DNA from: Aeromicrobium sp. Root236
GTDB taxonomy: Bacteria; Actinomycetota; Actinomycetes; Propionibacteriales; Nocardioidaceae
Reading direction: 5' to 3'
NCBI RefSeq assembly: GCF_001428805.1
Contig: NZ_LMIS01000001.1
Location: forward strand, 1,112,528-1,176,527
DNA: 64,000 nucleotides
Shown here: positions 25,901 through 35,220 of the stretch, in pieces
Numbering within the stretch: position 1 is the stretch's first letter
How the letters are laid out: every line of letters begins with the position of its first letter
The notes under the pieces: generated by a model
Told to the model about the DNA's origin: nothing
Seen by the model: only the letters and a program-made list of their open reading frames with translations
Database searches by the model: none
Made by a program: the position numbers and the translations under genes

Positions 25901-25916
25901 TGTTACCAAAAGGTAG
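25901..25916. promoter_or_regulatory. TACC-N4-GGTA element upstream of the peptide importer
   Basis: TGTTACCAAAAGGTAG contains the 4-4-4 palindrome TACC-N4-GGTA, 101 bases upstream of the binding-protein start. The element upstream of etfB matches it at 14 of 16 positions. No regulator is identified. The rest of 25800-26018 shows only the AGGAGG ribosome site. Confidence 0.45.
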
Positions 25917-26018
25917 AGGCGCGCAGGCGCTGCGAAGTCAATAGTCCTGGAGGCTCAACCTCGCTGGTTCTCACGGGTCAGACGCTTGTATCACATGCTG
26001 GTACGTGGAAGAACGCCG

Positions 26019-26048
26019 ACGGCCGGCTCACCTGGGTGAGCCGGCCGT
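26019..26048 (-). terminator. Terminator hairpin of etfBA
   Basis: ACGGCCGGCTCACC (26019-26032) pairs perfectly with GGTGAGCCGGCCGT (26035-26048), a 14-bp inverted repeat with a two-base centre, 21 bases after the etfA stop on the minus strand. The following transcript is only moderately U-rich (GTTCTTCC). It is the clearest intrinsic-type terminator of the window. Confidence 0.75.
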
Positions 26049-26069
26049 GGGGGTGAGCTGATCTGCAGG

Positions 26070-27017
26070 TCAGCCCTTGCGCTTCTTGATCTCCTCGGTG
26101 GCCTGCGGGAGGACCGTCTTGAGGTCACCCACGACGCCGAAGTCGACGAGCTCGAAGATCGGCGCCTCGTCGTCCTTGTTGACCGCGACGATCGTCTTGG
26201 ACGTCTGCATGCCGGCGCGGTGCTGGATCGCACCGGAGATGCCGTTGGCGACGTAGAGCTGCGGCGACACGGTCTTGCCGGTCTGGCCGACCTGGAACGA
26301 GTGCGGGTACCAGCCTGAGTCGACTGCCGCGCGGCTCGCGCCCACGGCCGCGCCGAGCGAGTCGGCGAACGCCTCGACCTCGGAGAAGTCTCCGCCGGTG
26401 CCACGGCCACCCGACACGACGATCGCGGCCTCGGTCAGCTCGGGGCGACCCGACGCCTCCTTGGGCTTCGACGAGGTGATCTTGGCGGTCTTGGCGGCGT
26501 CGGAGATGTCAGCGGTGACCGCCTCGACAGCACCAGCGGCCGGGGCGGCCTCGGGAGCGGTCGAGTTGGGCTTGACCGTGATGACCGGCGCACCCTTGGT
26601 GACGTTGGACTTCACGGTGAAGTTGCCGGCGAACACGGACTGCGTCGTGGTGACGGTGCCACCGTCGGCCTGCACGTCGACCGCGTCGCTGATCCAGCCC
26701 GACTCGGTCTTGAGCGCCACCCGGGCGCTGATCTCCTTGCCCTCGGTCGAGGCGCCGACAAGCACCGCGGCCGGGGACTTGTCGGCGACGAGCTGCGCGA
26801 GCGCCTCGGCCTTGGGGCCGACGAGGAACTCGTCGTAGGCGGCGTCGTCGTACGTGTAGATCTTCTCGGCGCCGTACTCCTTGAGCGTGTCGTTGTCGGC
26901 GCTGCCGAACACGACCGCCGACGGCTCGCCGATGCGGCGGGCGATCGTCAGCAGCTCGAGGGAGGGCTTGGTGACCTTGCCGTCAGGGGCGTCGATCAGA
27001 ACGAGTACTTCAGTCAT
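26070..27017 (-). CDS. etfA: Electron transfer flavoprotein alpha subunit (FixB)
   Basis: This 315-residue subunit has the alpha/beta N-terminal domain ([23 protein letters not shown]) and the C-terminal FAD domain: VSGGRGTGG, the [30 protein letters not shown] stretch in its two conserved halves, and [10 protein letters not shown]. The heterodimer accepts electrons from acyl-CoA and other dehydrogenases and passes them to ETF-quinone oxidoreductase. It follows etfB by 15 bases and is closed by a strong hairpin. Confidence 0.96.
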   Translation of the reverse strand: MTEVLVLIDAPDGKVTKPSLELLTIARRIGEPSAVVFGSADNDTLKEYGAEKIYTYDDAAYDEFLVGPKAEALAQLVADKSPAAVLVGASTEGKEISARVALKTESGWISDAVDVQADGGTVTTTQSVFAGNFTVKSNVTKGAPVITVKPNSTAPEAAPAAGAVEAVTADISDAAKTAKITSSKPKEASGRPELTEAAIVVSGGRGTGGDFSEVEAFADSLGAAVGASRAAVDSGWYPHSFQVGQTGKTVSPQLYVANGISGAIQHRAGMQTSKTIVAVNKDDEAPIFELVDFGVVGDLKTVLPQATEEIKKRKG

Positions 27018-27032
27018 GTGTCAGTGCCCTTC

Positions 27033-27812
27033 TCAGACGAACTTCTTGGAGGCGAGGAACTCGACGAGCTTGGCGCCGCCGTCTCCCTCGTCCGTGACGA
27101 TCTCGCCGGCCGTGCGCGGCGGGCGGGGCTCGAACGACTCGACCTTGGTCCAGGCGTTGTCGAGGCCGACCGAGCCGGCGTCGAGGCCGAGGTCGGCGAG
27201 CGTCCACTCCTGGACGTCCTTCTTCTTGGCGGCCATGATGCCCTTGAACGACGGGTAGCGGGCCTCACCGGACTGGTCGGTCACGCTGACGACGACCTTG
27301 CCGGATGCCTCGATCTCCTGCGTGGCGACGTCGCCGTCGCGGCGGATCTTGACGGTGTCACCGTCGACGGTGACCTCCGAGGCGTACGTGACGGCGGGGA
27401 GGCCGAGACGCTCGGCGACGAGGGTCGGGACGACACCCAGTCCGCCGTCGGTCGACGCCATGCCGAAGAACACCAGGTCGTAGTCGAGCTTCTTGATGGC
27501 CTCGGCCAGCACGAGCGACGTCGCGAACGCGTCCGAGCCGTGGATCGCGTCGTCCTGCACGTGGACGCCGGCGTCGGCACCCATCTGCAGGGCCTTGCGC
27601 ACCGCGTCGGAGGCCTGCTCGGGGCCCACCGTCAGGACGGTGACCTCACCCTCGCCGGCCTCGACGACCTGGAGCGCCTGCTCGACCGCGTACTCGTCGA
27701 GCTCGGACAGCAAACCATCGACACCGACACGGTCGACGGTGTTATCGGCGCTGAAGGTCCGGTCTGCCGTGGCATCCGGTACGTACTTCACAGCGACAAC
27801 GATTTTGGTCAC
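27033..27812 (-). CDS. etfB: Electron transfer flavoprotein beta subunit (FixA)
   Basis: This 259-residue subunit starts VTKIVVAVKYVPDATADRTF and contains the AMP-binding region GEVTVLTVGPEQASDAVRKALQMGAD and the dehydrogenase recognition segment typical of ETF-beta. I place the start at GTG 27812, eight bases after AGGAGGG; the longer reading to 27890 lacks a ribosome site. It heads the etfBA unit, with a TACC-N4-GGTA element 123 bases upstream. Confidence 0.95.
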   Translation of the reverse strand: MTKIVVAVKYVPDATADRTFSADNTVDRVGVDGLLSELDEYAVEQALQVVEAGEGEVTVLTVGPEQASDAVRKALQMGADAGVHVQDDAIHGSDAFATSLVLAEAIKKLDYDLVFFGMASTDGGLGVVPTLVAERLGLPAVTYASEVTVDGDTVKIRRDGDVATQEIEASGKVVVSVTDQSGEARYPSFKGIMAAKKKDVQEWTLADLGLDAGSVGLDNAWTKVESFEPRPPRTAGEIVTDEGDGGAKLVEFLASKKFV

Positions 27813-27935
27813 GAGGACCCTCCTGTGAATCTGGGACGCAACGACCGAACGGCCGTCACGGCAGTCTCTGGACTGTGCAAGAGCCACCATCCCACGCCGT
27901 CGGCGCTGAAGTGAGGCGGCCCTTCGTCATCTGAA

Positions 27936-27951
27936 TGTTACCTAGAGGTAG
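27936..27951. promoter_or_regulatory. TACC-N4-GGTA element upstream of etfBA
   Basis: TGTTACCTAGAGGTAG lies 123 bases upstream of the etfB GTG and matches the element before the peptide importer at 14 of 16 positions, with the TACC-N4-GGTA palindrome intact in both. A shared regulator binding site is the simplest reading; which regulator is unknown. Confidence 0.45.
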
Positions 27952-28000
27952 CAATGGGGGCGACACGTGACGGGCATGGGTTAGGTCACATCGAGCGGGG

Positions 28001-30544
28001 TCAGTCGTCGTCGATCCGTGACCTCAGGTAGGACTGCGCGAACATCCCGACGAGCACGTAGATCATCGATCCACCGCCCCACGCGACGACGGCTTCCTTC
28101 ATCTCGGCATTGGTGCCGGAGAACGTGAACACGTCGCCCAGGGGCCCGACGAGGGTGTCGCACAGCGAGGAGAGGGTGTCGTACGCGCTGTTGCTGTCCG
28201 TCGTGCCGAGGGCAGCCATGAACGCACCGATCGCCAGGACGAGCGAGCAGGCGAGGCCCAGTGCGCCGACGGCCACCGCCAGGACGGCGACGGCGTTGCG
28301 GCCGGTGGAGGTGGCGCCCGGATCGCGGTCGGCCGCGTTCTTGCGGCGGCGGTCCATGAACGAGACCTTGGGCTCACGCGGCGCCTCGACGAAGCGGTCG
28401 GCCTTCTTCTCCGCGCGGTGTGCGGCCTTGGCGCTTCGGGCGGCGGCCTTGGACTCCTCGCGCTCGCGGCGGGCAGCCTCCTTGGCCTGCTGGCGCTCCA
28501 GACGCTCGGCCTCGCGAGCCTCGGCCGCGACACGGGCGGCGATCTGCTTCTCGTCCTCGACCGGCTCCTCGACCGCGACCGGTTCGACGACCTCGACCGG
28601 CTCCTCGACTTCGTCTGGTTCGACGACTTCGTCGACCTGTTCCGGCGCGTCCTCGGTGGGCTCGGCCGACTCCTCGACGGTGGTCTGGTCGGTCTCCTCA
28701 GCCGGCTCGCTCTCGGCGGTCGCCTCGGTCTCCTCAGCCGGCTCAGGCTCAGCAGCCTGCTCGGCCACGACAGCCGCGGCGGTGACCTCGGCAGCCTCAC
28801 GCTCCCGGCGGGCGGCCTCCTCGGCAGCCTCACGCTCCCGGCGGGCGGTCTCCTCAGCAGCCTTGCGCTCCTGGCGGGCGGCCTCGTCGCGGGCCGCCTC
28901 GTCGCGGGCCTGTTGCTCGGCCAGCTCGGCAGCCTCGCGCTCGCGGCGCTGCGCCTCCTTCGCCTCCGCACGCTCGCGGATCGCGGTGTCCTTGGCCTCC
29001 TGGCGCTCACGGCGGAGGGCGTCCTTGGCCTCCTGGCGCTCGCGACGAGCGGCCTCCTTGGCGTCGGCGCGCGCCTGCCGGGCCGCCCTCTTCGCCTCGG
29101 AGCGTTCGCGACGCTCGGTGAGCCGCGCCTCCCTGGCGTCGGTCTTCGGGTCGGCGATCGCTGCGGCGTCCGTGACTTCGGACGACTGCTCGAGCTCCGC
29201 GATCTCGGACTCGGTGTCCACCGCGGCCTCGTCGGGGGTCTCGACGTCCGTCTCGACCGCCTCGACGTCGGCGTCCTGCAGCGGGGTGACCGGCACCTCG
29301 AGGTCGGCCTCCACCGGGGGTTCGGTGACCTCGGGTGCTTCCATCTCGGCCGTACGCGTGTCGACCCGCTCAGCAGCCTTCGCAGCCACTGCCTCCGTGC
29401 GTGCCTGGATCTTGGCGGCGGCCGCCTTCTCACGTTCCTCATTGCGCTGCTGTCGGGCCGCGTGCTTGGCCTCGAGCCGCGCCTGCTTGGCGCGCTTGCG
29501 CTCGAGCTTGGCATCCGCACGCGCCTGGCGAGAAGCCGACTTGGCCTCGTCGCGCTCGCGGCGGGCGGCCAGCTTGGCCTCCTCTGCCGCTGCCTGGGCC
29601 CTCTCCTGCTCGAGGCGTGCCTGCTCCTCGGCCTCGCGCTTCTCGCGCTCGGCGGCGAGGCGCTGTCGCTCGGCCTCCAGCCGCTGGGTCAGTCCTATCG
29701 TGGCCGCGGTGGGAGCGACGGGCTGCGGCTCCGGCTCGACCGCGGGCTCGGGCGCCTCGACCCCGGGGTCCTGCGTGCGGGCGCTCTCGTCGGCGGCCGC
29801 CTGCTCGCGGGCGGCCGCGGCCTGCTGCTCCGCCTGCTCGCGCTCTTCCAGCTCACGCTTCTCGGCAAGCTCACGCTCAGCCTGCTCGCGCGCTTCCTGC
29901 TCGCGCTTCTCGGCAAGCTCGCGCTCAGCCTGCTCCCGCTCTTCCTGCTCCCGCTGCTCGGCAAGCTCGCGCTCAGCCTGCTCGCGCTCTTCCTGCTCCC
30001 GCTGCTCGGCCTGCTCGCGCTCTTCGCGCTCAGCCTTCTCACGTTCGCGCTGCTCAGCCTGCTCACGTACGCGTTGCTCAGCCTCCTCGCGCTCGCGCTG
30101 CTTGGCCTCTTCGCGCTCCTCGCGCTCACGCTGCTTGGCCAGCTCACGCTCGTCGTGCTCGCGCCGCTTGGCCTCCTCGCGCTCCGCGCGCTCGCGACGC
30201 TTCGCCTCGAGCTTGGCCTGGACGGCTTCCTCGTGCTCACGGCGACGAGCGGCCTTGGCCTCCTCGCGTTCCCGGCGACGGGCGGCCTTGAGCTCGCGCC
30301 GGCTGGGCTCGGCCGCAGGCTCTGGAGCAGAGATCTCGGGCGTTGGCACGTCCTCGATCAGCTCGGCGCGATCGACCGCCTGGGGCAGGTCGAAGGTCGC
30401 CGACACCCCGGACGTGCTGGGTGCGACCTCGTCGGGCGCGTCACCGTCCTCGAGATCGGCGACGATCGAACCGGCGGTCAGAACCTCACTTGCGTCGGAC
30501 GACCCTTTTTTTGATCTTGGGGGCGACCTGCCCGGAGTCGTCAC
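28001..30544 (-). CDS. Giant charged coiled-coil protein with C-terminal membrane hairpin
   Basis: I do not recognise a named family. The 847-residue product has an acidic N-terminal 70 residues, then about 600 residues of Glu/Arg/Ala/Lys-rich heptad-like sequence (blocks such as REREEAEQRVREQAEQRERE and AAEETARREREAAEEA), an acidic Val/Pro/Glu linker, another charged block, and two C-terminal membrane segments (NAVAVLAVAVGALGLACSLVLA and GGGSMIYVLVGMFAQSYL). It is probably a membrane-tethered filamentous protein, perhaps structural or polar. GTG 30544 lies only two bases after a perfect AGGAGGT, and the frame overlaps the upstream coiled-coil gene by 59 nt at an A7 run, so it may instead be read by frameshifting. 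Confidence 0.7.
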   Translation of the reverse strand: MTTPGRSPPRSKKGSSDASEVLTAGSIVADLEDGDAPDEVAPSTSGVSATFDLPQAVDRAELIEDVPTPEISAPEPAAEPSRRELKAARRREREEAKAARRREHEEAVQAKLEAKRRERAEREEAKRREHDERELAKQREREEREEAKQREREEAEQRVREQAEQREREKAEREEREQAEQREQEEREQAERELAEQREQEEREQAERELAEKREQEAREQAERELAEKRELEEREQAEQQAAAAREQAAADESARTQDPGVEAPEPAVEPEPQPVAPTAATIGLTQRLEAERQRLAAEREKREAEEQARLEQERAQAAAEEAKLAARRERDEAKSASRQARADAKLERKRAKQARLEAKHAARQQRNEEREKAAAAKIQARTEAVAAKAAERVDTRTAEMEAPEVTEPPVEADLEVPVTPLQDADVEAVETDVETPDEAAVDTESEIAELEQSSEVTDAAAIADPKTDAREARLTERRERSEAKRAARQARADAKEAARRERQEAKDALRRERQEAKDTAIRERAEAKEAQRREREAAELAEQQARDEAARDEAARQERKAAEETARREREAAEEAARREREAAEVTAAAVVAEQAAEPEPAEETEATAESEPAEETDQTTVEESAEPTEDAPEQVDEVVEPDEVEEPVEVVEPVAVEEPVEDEKQIAARVAAEAREAERLERQQAKEAARREREESKAAARSAKAAHRAEKKADRFVEAPREPKVSFMDRRRKNAADRDPGATSTGRNAVAVLAVAVGALGLACSLVLAIGAFMAALGTTDSNSAYDTLSSLCDTLVGPLGDVFTFSGTNAEMKEAVVAWGGGSMIYVLVGMFAQSYLRSRIDDD

Positions 30545-33125
30545 TCACCTCCTCGGGCGAATGATCATCGGTGTCAGCGTCGTCCGGTGCCTCATCGACG
30601 TACTCGTCGACCAAGGGCTCAGGCGTCGTCAACGGCGTTGAAGCTGACGAGTGGTTGGCCATCACGATGTGTTCCTGCGCCACCCGCTCGGCCTCGGCCT
30701 CGGCGGCGGCGACCCACTCCAACGCGGTGCGCTCGGCCTCCTGCAGCTTCTCCTCGGCTGCGGAGCGTGCGGCGGCCACGGCCTGGCTCAAGCGCTCCTG
30801 TGCGTCGCGCTTGGACTGGACCGTGACGCGCTCGGCCTCGGCCTGCGCGGCGGCGACGCGCTCGCGAGCGTCCTGCTCGGACTTCTCGGCGAGGCGCCGG
30901 GCCTCGGCCTGTGCCTGGGCAATGCGCTCGGCGGCGTCCTTCTCGGCCTGGGCGATCTTGCGCTCGGCGTCGAGACGGGCGGCCTCGACGTCCTCGGCCA
31001 GCTTGCGCTCGGCCTTCTCGCGCGCCTCGCCTGCCAACCGTGCGGCCTCGTTGGCCTCGGCAGCGACCCGCTCGGCCTCGGCCTGGGCGGCCCGGATCTT
31101 CTCGGCAGCCACCCGCTCGGCCTCGGCGAGCTTGGCGGCAGCCTCGGCGCGTTCGGCCTCGGCCTCCTTGGCCAGCTTGTCGGCCTCTTCGTTGGCGCGC
31201 TCGACGAGAGCCTTGGCCTCGTCACGCTCGCGAGCGAGCTCGGCGGCAGCCTCGGCGTGTCGCTGCGCGGCTTCGGCGGCGAGACGATCGGCCTGCACCT
31301 TGGCGGCGACCAGCTTCTCCTCGGCGGCACGCTCGGCATCGGACACGCGTACGGCGATGGCGACCCGCTCGGCCGCCGTCTCCTGTGCGAACTTCTCGGC
31401 CTCGGCCTTGGCGGCCGCGACATGGGCACCGGCGGACTCCTCGGCCTCGCGGACCGTGCGCTCGGCCTCGGCCTTGACCTCGGCGAGGCGGGCGTCGGCC
31501 TCCTCGCGCTCCTTGGCGAGCTGCGCGAGCGCGGCTTCACGATCGGCCGCAGCCTGCTGGGCGACCTTCTCAGCCTCGGCCTGGGCGGCGGCGACGTGGC
31601 TGGCGGACGTACGGTCCGCCTCGGCGACGATCCGCTCGGCCTCGGCCTTGACCTCGGCGAGGCGAGCGTCGGCCGCCTCGCGCTCCTTGGCGAGCTGCGT
31701 CAGGGCTGCCTCGCGATCGGCTGCTGCCTGCGCGGCCACGTTCTCGGCCTCGGCCCGGGCGGCCTCGATGCGGCGCTGGGCATCCTGCTCGGCGGCCTGG
31801 AGACGACGGTTGGCGGCTTCTTCGGCCGCCTTCTCGGACTCGGCGAGACGCCGCTCGGCGACGCGCTTGGCCTCGGCTTCGGCTTCCTCCGCCAGGCGAA
31901 GCGCCTCGGCGTTGGCCTGCTGGATGCGCTGCTGAGCCTGGCGCTCGGCTTCAGCCTTGGCGGCGGCCACGCGTTCGTCGGCCGCCTTCTGGAGCTCGGC
32001 GATCTTGGCGGCAGCGGCGGCGCGCTCACGCTCGATCTCGGCGGTGACGCGGTCGGCCTCCTGCTGAGCAGCGCTGACCCGCTCAGCGGCAGCCTGCTCG
32101 GCGGCCTTGAGCTTCTGGGCCGCGATCTCGCGCTGGGCCGCCTCGTCGGACTGCAGCCGCGCGGAGACCTCGGCACGCTCACGCGCCGCCTCCTCCATCA
32201 GGCGGGCAGCCTCGGCGCGCGCCTGGGCGACGCGCTGCTGCGCGGCAGCGCTCGCGGCGGCGAGCTTCTCGGCGAACGTCGCCTGGGTGGCGACCGGTTC
32301 GGGTGCCTCGCGCGGAGCCTCCACGGGCGCCTCGCGCGGGGTTTCCACGGGAGCGGGCGCCTGCTCGGCCACGGGAGCCGGCTCAGGGCGGGCTTCCTCG
32401 ACCGGTGCGGCCGGCGCTTCGTTCTCGATCGTCTCGACGACGGGCTCCTCGACGACCTGGGGCTGCTCCGGCTGCGGGGCAGGCGCCTCCTCGCCCGAGA
32501 GCTCTCCTGCGGTCTGCGCTCCCCCGAGGCGGGAGAACGGCGAACCGTGCGACGTGTCCTCGGAGGGCGCCTCGGCCTGAACGGGCTCCGGCTCCGGGGC
32601 GGCCTGCTCGACGGGCTGCTCGGCGGGCGCGGGGGCCTCGTTCACGGCTTCGAACGTCGCGGTGCGCTCCGCCTCGGACTCGACCTGGTCGGGCGGGGTC
32701 GACACCGCCTGGCGAGCGGCGTCGAGCTTCTCGGCGAGGGTCTTCTCCTGCGGTGTCTCGTCGGCTGCCGGATCGTCACGTCGTACGGAGTGGCGCTTGG
32801 AGGCGGCGAACGCCTTGGCGGCGGCGCGCTCGGCCTTGCGCTTCTCGGCGGCGGCCTGACGGGCAGCGCGGGCGGCGGCCCTGCGGGCGCGCGGGCTGTC
32901 GTCTCCGTCGTCCTCGGCGGCGGAGCCTTCGTCGATGCTCGCGGCGGCCTGCGAGAGGACGTCGTCGGGGCTGGGTCGGTGAGCTGAGTCGTCCTTGCTC
33001 ACGCCGGCATCACGGCTCGGCGCGGGAGCGTTGTCCGCATCCTCGCTCGCGAGCATGTCGGCTGCGACCTGCAACGGGTCGGCGCGCCGACGCTCGACCG
33101 GCTGGTTGGACTCTGAGTCGGACAT
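30486..33125 (-). CDS. Giant Ala/Glu-rich coiled-coil protein
   Basis: This 879-residue protein has no recognised family. The first 280 residues are low-complexity and acidic/Pro-rich (QPEQPQVVEEPVVETIENEA); residues about 285-810 are a nearly continuous coiled coil built of A-E-A-E-R-type repeats, including a tandem 58-residue duplication. There is no membrane span; it ends basic (KIKKRVVRRK). It starts at ATG 33125 after AAAGGGAG. Such proteins resemble cytoskeletal coiled coils of actinomycetes such as Scy or FilP in style only. It overlaps the next gene by 59 nt, and removing one A from the A7 run would fuse both into one chain of about 1,700 residues. Confidence 0.75.
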   Translation of the reverse strand: MSDSESNQPVERRRADPLQVAADMLASEDADNAPAPSRDAGVSKDDSAHRPSPDDVLSQAAASIDEGSAAEDDGDDSPRARRAAARAARQAAAEKRKAERAAAKAFAASKRHSVRRDDPAADETPQEKTLAEKLDAARQAVSTPPDQVESEAERTATFEAVNEAPAPAEQPVEQAAPEPEPVQAEAPSEDTSHGSPFSRLGGAQTAGELSGEEAPAPQPEQPQVVEEPVVETIENEAPAAPVEEARPEPAPVAEQAPAPVETPREAPVEAPREAPEPVATQATFAEKLAAASAAAQQRVAQARAEAARLMEEAARERAEVSARLQSDEAAQREIAAQKLKAAEQAAAERVSAAQQEADRVTAEIERERAAAAAKIAELQKAADERVAAAKAEAERQAQQRIQQANAEALRLAEEAEAEAKRVAERRLAESEKAAEEAANRRLQAAEQDAQRRIEAARAEAENVAAQAAADREAALTQLAKEREAADARLAEVKAEAERIVAEADRTSASHVAAAQAEAEKVAQQAAADREAALAQLAKEREEADARLAEVKAEAERTVREAEESAGAHVAAAKAEAEKFAQETAAERVAIAVRVSDAERAAEEKLVAAKVQADRLAAEAAQRHAEAAAELARERDEAKALVERANEEADKLAKEAEAERAEAAAKLAEAERVAAEKIRAAQAEAERVAAEANEAARLAGEAREKAERKLAEDVEAARLDAERKIAQAEKDAAERIAQAQAEARRLAEKSEQDARERVAAAQAEAERVTVQSKRDAQERLSQAVAAARSAAEEKLQEAERTALEWVAAAEAEAERVAQEHIVMANHSSASTPLTTPEPLVDEYVDEAPDDADTDDHSPEEVSDDSGQVAPKIKKRVVRRK
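31386..31733 (-). repeat. Tandem 174-bp (58-residue) duplication inside the coiled-coil gene
   Basis: Two adjacent 58-residue units, each beginning AAADREAAL and containing LAKERE-x-ADARLAEVKAEAER, follow one another with about 45 of 58 residues identical. The corresponding DNA blocks are offset by 174 bp (for example gatcgg at 31541 and 31715). It shows recent growth of the coil by whole-unit duplication. Confidence 0.7.
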
Positions 33126-33309
33126 GACTCCCTTTCATCTACACCGCTGATGGCACTTCGTGCTCAGTATGCCCCATGCGTACCGTGTGTCACATTGCTT
33201 CAAGCCACCCGGCGAAACGCGTCGTACCCGCCGGATCGCGGCTCGATCGAGTCGCTGCAGGATCAACGATCATGACGGCCGGAAAGTCATGTACGCGCCG
33301 CGAACCGTG

Positions 33310-35220
33310 TCAGGCCGGAGCGAGCCACAGCACGCCTGCGGGCGGCAGCTGGAGCAGCGCCGACGCGGGTTGCCCGTGCCAGGGCTCCGCGACGGCCTCG
33401 ACCGCCCCCAGATTGCCGACACCCGAGCCGCCGTAGACCTCGCTGTCGGTGTTGACGACCTCGCGCCACGTACCGGTCGACGGGAGCCCGACCCGGTAGT
33501 CGTGATGCGGCGATCCGGAGAAGTTGCCGATGCACGCGAGCGTCGAACCGTCCGAGCCGATCCGCAGGAAGCAGATGACGTTGCCCGCGACATCGCTGGC
33601 GTCGATCCACTGGAACCCCTCGGGCCGGCTGTCGGCCGAGTAGAGCGCCGGCGCGTCGCGGTAGTAGGTGTTGAGGTCGCTGACCAGGTGCAGGATGCCC
33701 GAGTGCAGCGGCTCGTCGAGGGCGTGCCACTCCAATGAGCGGGACTCCGCCCACTCCCCCTCCTGGCCGAACTCGCCACCCATGAACAGCATCTGCTTGC
33801 CCGGGTGCGCCCACATGAACGCGAGCAGCGCGCGTACGCCGGCCGCCTTGTTCCACTCGTCACCGGGCATGCGCTGCCACAGCGATCCCTTGCCGTGGAC
33901 GACCTCGTCGTGCGACAGCGGAAGGATGAAGTTCTCGGTCCAGGCGTAATCGATCGCGAACGTCATCTCGCCGTGGTGGTACGACCGGTGGACCGGCTCG
34001 TGGCCGAGGTAGTCGAGCGTGTCGTGCATCCAGCCCATGTTCCACTTGAAGCCGAAGCCGAGTCCGCCGCTGTCGGTGGGGCTGCTGACGCCCGGCCACG
34101 CCGTCGACTCCTCGGCGACCATGACGACGCCGGGATGGTGCTTGTAGACCGTGGCGTTGAGCTCCTGTAGCAGCTGGACCGCCTCGAGGTTCTCGCGGCC
34201 GCCGTGCTGGTTGGCGACCCACTCCCCGTCCTTGCGGGAGTAGTCGAGGTAGAGCATCGAGGCGACGGCGTCGACGCGCAGGCCGTCGAGGTGGAACTCC
34301 TCGAGCCAGAACAGTGCGTTGGCGACGAGGAAGTTGCGGACCTCGGGCCGGCCGAAGTCGAACACGTACGTGCCCCAGTCGGGCTGCTCGCCGCGGCGCG
34401 GATCCGGGTGCTCATAGAGAGGAGTGCCGTCGAAGCGTGCCAGCGCCCACTCGTCACGCGGGAAGTGCGCCGGGACCCAGTCGACGATGACGCCGAAACC
34501 GCGCTGGTGGAGCTCGTCGACAAACCAGCGGAAGTCGTCCGGTGAGCCGAACCGGGAGGTCGGCGCATAGTAAGAGGTGACCTGGTAGCCCCACGAGCCG
34601 CCGAAGGGGTGCTCGGCGATCGGCATGAGCTCGACGTGGGTGAAGCCCGTCTCGGTGAGGTAGTCAGCGAGCTCGTCGGCGAGCTCGCGGTAGCTCAGCC
34701 CCGGTCGCCACGAGCCGAGGTGCACCTCGTAGATGCTCATGGGCGCCTCGAGCCACGTCGTCGCGTCGCGCTTGGCGATCCACGCATCGTCGGCCCACGT
34801 GTGCTGCGGCGCGGTCACCACGGAGGCCGTGGCAGGCGGCACCTCGGCGCGGAACGCCATGGGATCGGCCTTCTCGTGCCACTGCCCATCGGGGCCGAGG
34901 ATGCGGAACTTGTAGTGCGTGCCGAGACCGATGCCCGGGACGAAGAGGTCCCAGACGCCGGCATCACCGAGCGAACGCATGGGATGGCTGCCGCTGTCCC
35001 AGAAGTTGAAGTCGCCGGCGACCTGCACGGCTTGGGCGTTGGGCGCCCAGACGGCGAAGGACGTGCCCTCGACCGGCCCGTCGGGGCCGTCGTACGTACG
35101 TACGTGCGCACCGAGCACCTCCCACAGTCGCTCGTGCCGTCCCTCGCTGATGAGGTGCAGGTCCAGCTCGCCCACTGCGGCGGGCCAGTCGTACGTCTGT
35201 GCGTCGTCCATCTCACTCAC
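33310..35220 (-). CDS. glgB: 1,4-alpha-glucan branching enzyme
   Basis: This 636-residue GH13 enzyme introduces alpha-1,6 branches. A CBM48 domain ([23 protein letters not shown]) precedes the catalytic barrel: nucleophile Asp in [16 protein letters not shown], acid Glu in VVMVAEEST and [15 protein letters not shown]. It is shorter than the usual actinobacterial form of about 730 residues because only one N-terminal CBM48-like domain is present. It is last in the glgE-treS-mak-glgB operon and overlaps the maltokinase gene by 8 nt. It branches the linear glucan made by GlgE. Confidence 0.96.
   Translation of the reverse strand: MSEMDDAQTYDWPAAVGELDLHLISEGRHERLWEVLGAHVRTYDGPDGPVEGTSFAVWAPNAQAVQVAGDFNFWDSGSHPMRSLGDAGVWDLFVPGIGLGTHYKFRILGPDGQWHEKADPMAFRAEVPPATASVVTAPQHTWADDAWIAKRDATTWLEAPMSIYEVHLGSWRPGLSYRELADELADYLTETGFTHVELMPIAEHPFGGSWGYQVTSYYAPTSRFGSPDDFRWFVDELHQRGFGVIVDWVPAHFPRDEWALARFDGTPLYEHPDPRRGEQPDWGTYVFDFGRPEVRNFLVANALFWLEEFHLDGLRVDAVASMLYLDYSRKDGEWVANQHGGRENLEAVQLLQELNATVYKHHPGVVMVAEESTAWPGVSSPTDSGGLGFGFKWNMGWMHDTLDYLGHEPVHRSYHHGEMTFAIDYAWTENFILPLSHDEVVHGKGSLWQRMPGDEWNKAAGVRALLAFMWAHPGKQMLFMGGEFGQEGEWAESRSLEWHALDEPLHSGILHLVSDLNTYYRDAPALYSADSRPEGFQWIDASDVAGNVICFLRIGSDGSTLACIGNFSGSPHHDYRVGLPSTGTWREVVNTDSEVYGGSGVGNLGAVEAVAEPWHGQPASALLQLPPAGVLWLAPA

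Noticed and set aside
28110..32987. Very long plus-strand frames opposite the coiled-coil genes (843, 698 and 778 residues)
   Set aside because: They are Ser/Ala/Arg or Leu/Gly-rich readings created by the repetitive GAG/GCG/CGC codons of the minus-strand coiled-coil genes; no domains or ribosome sites.
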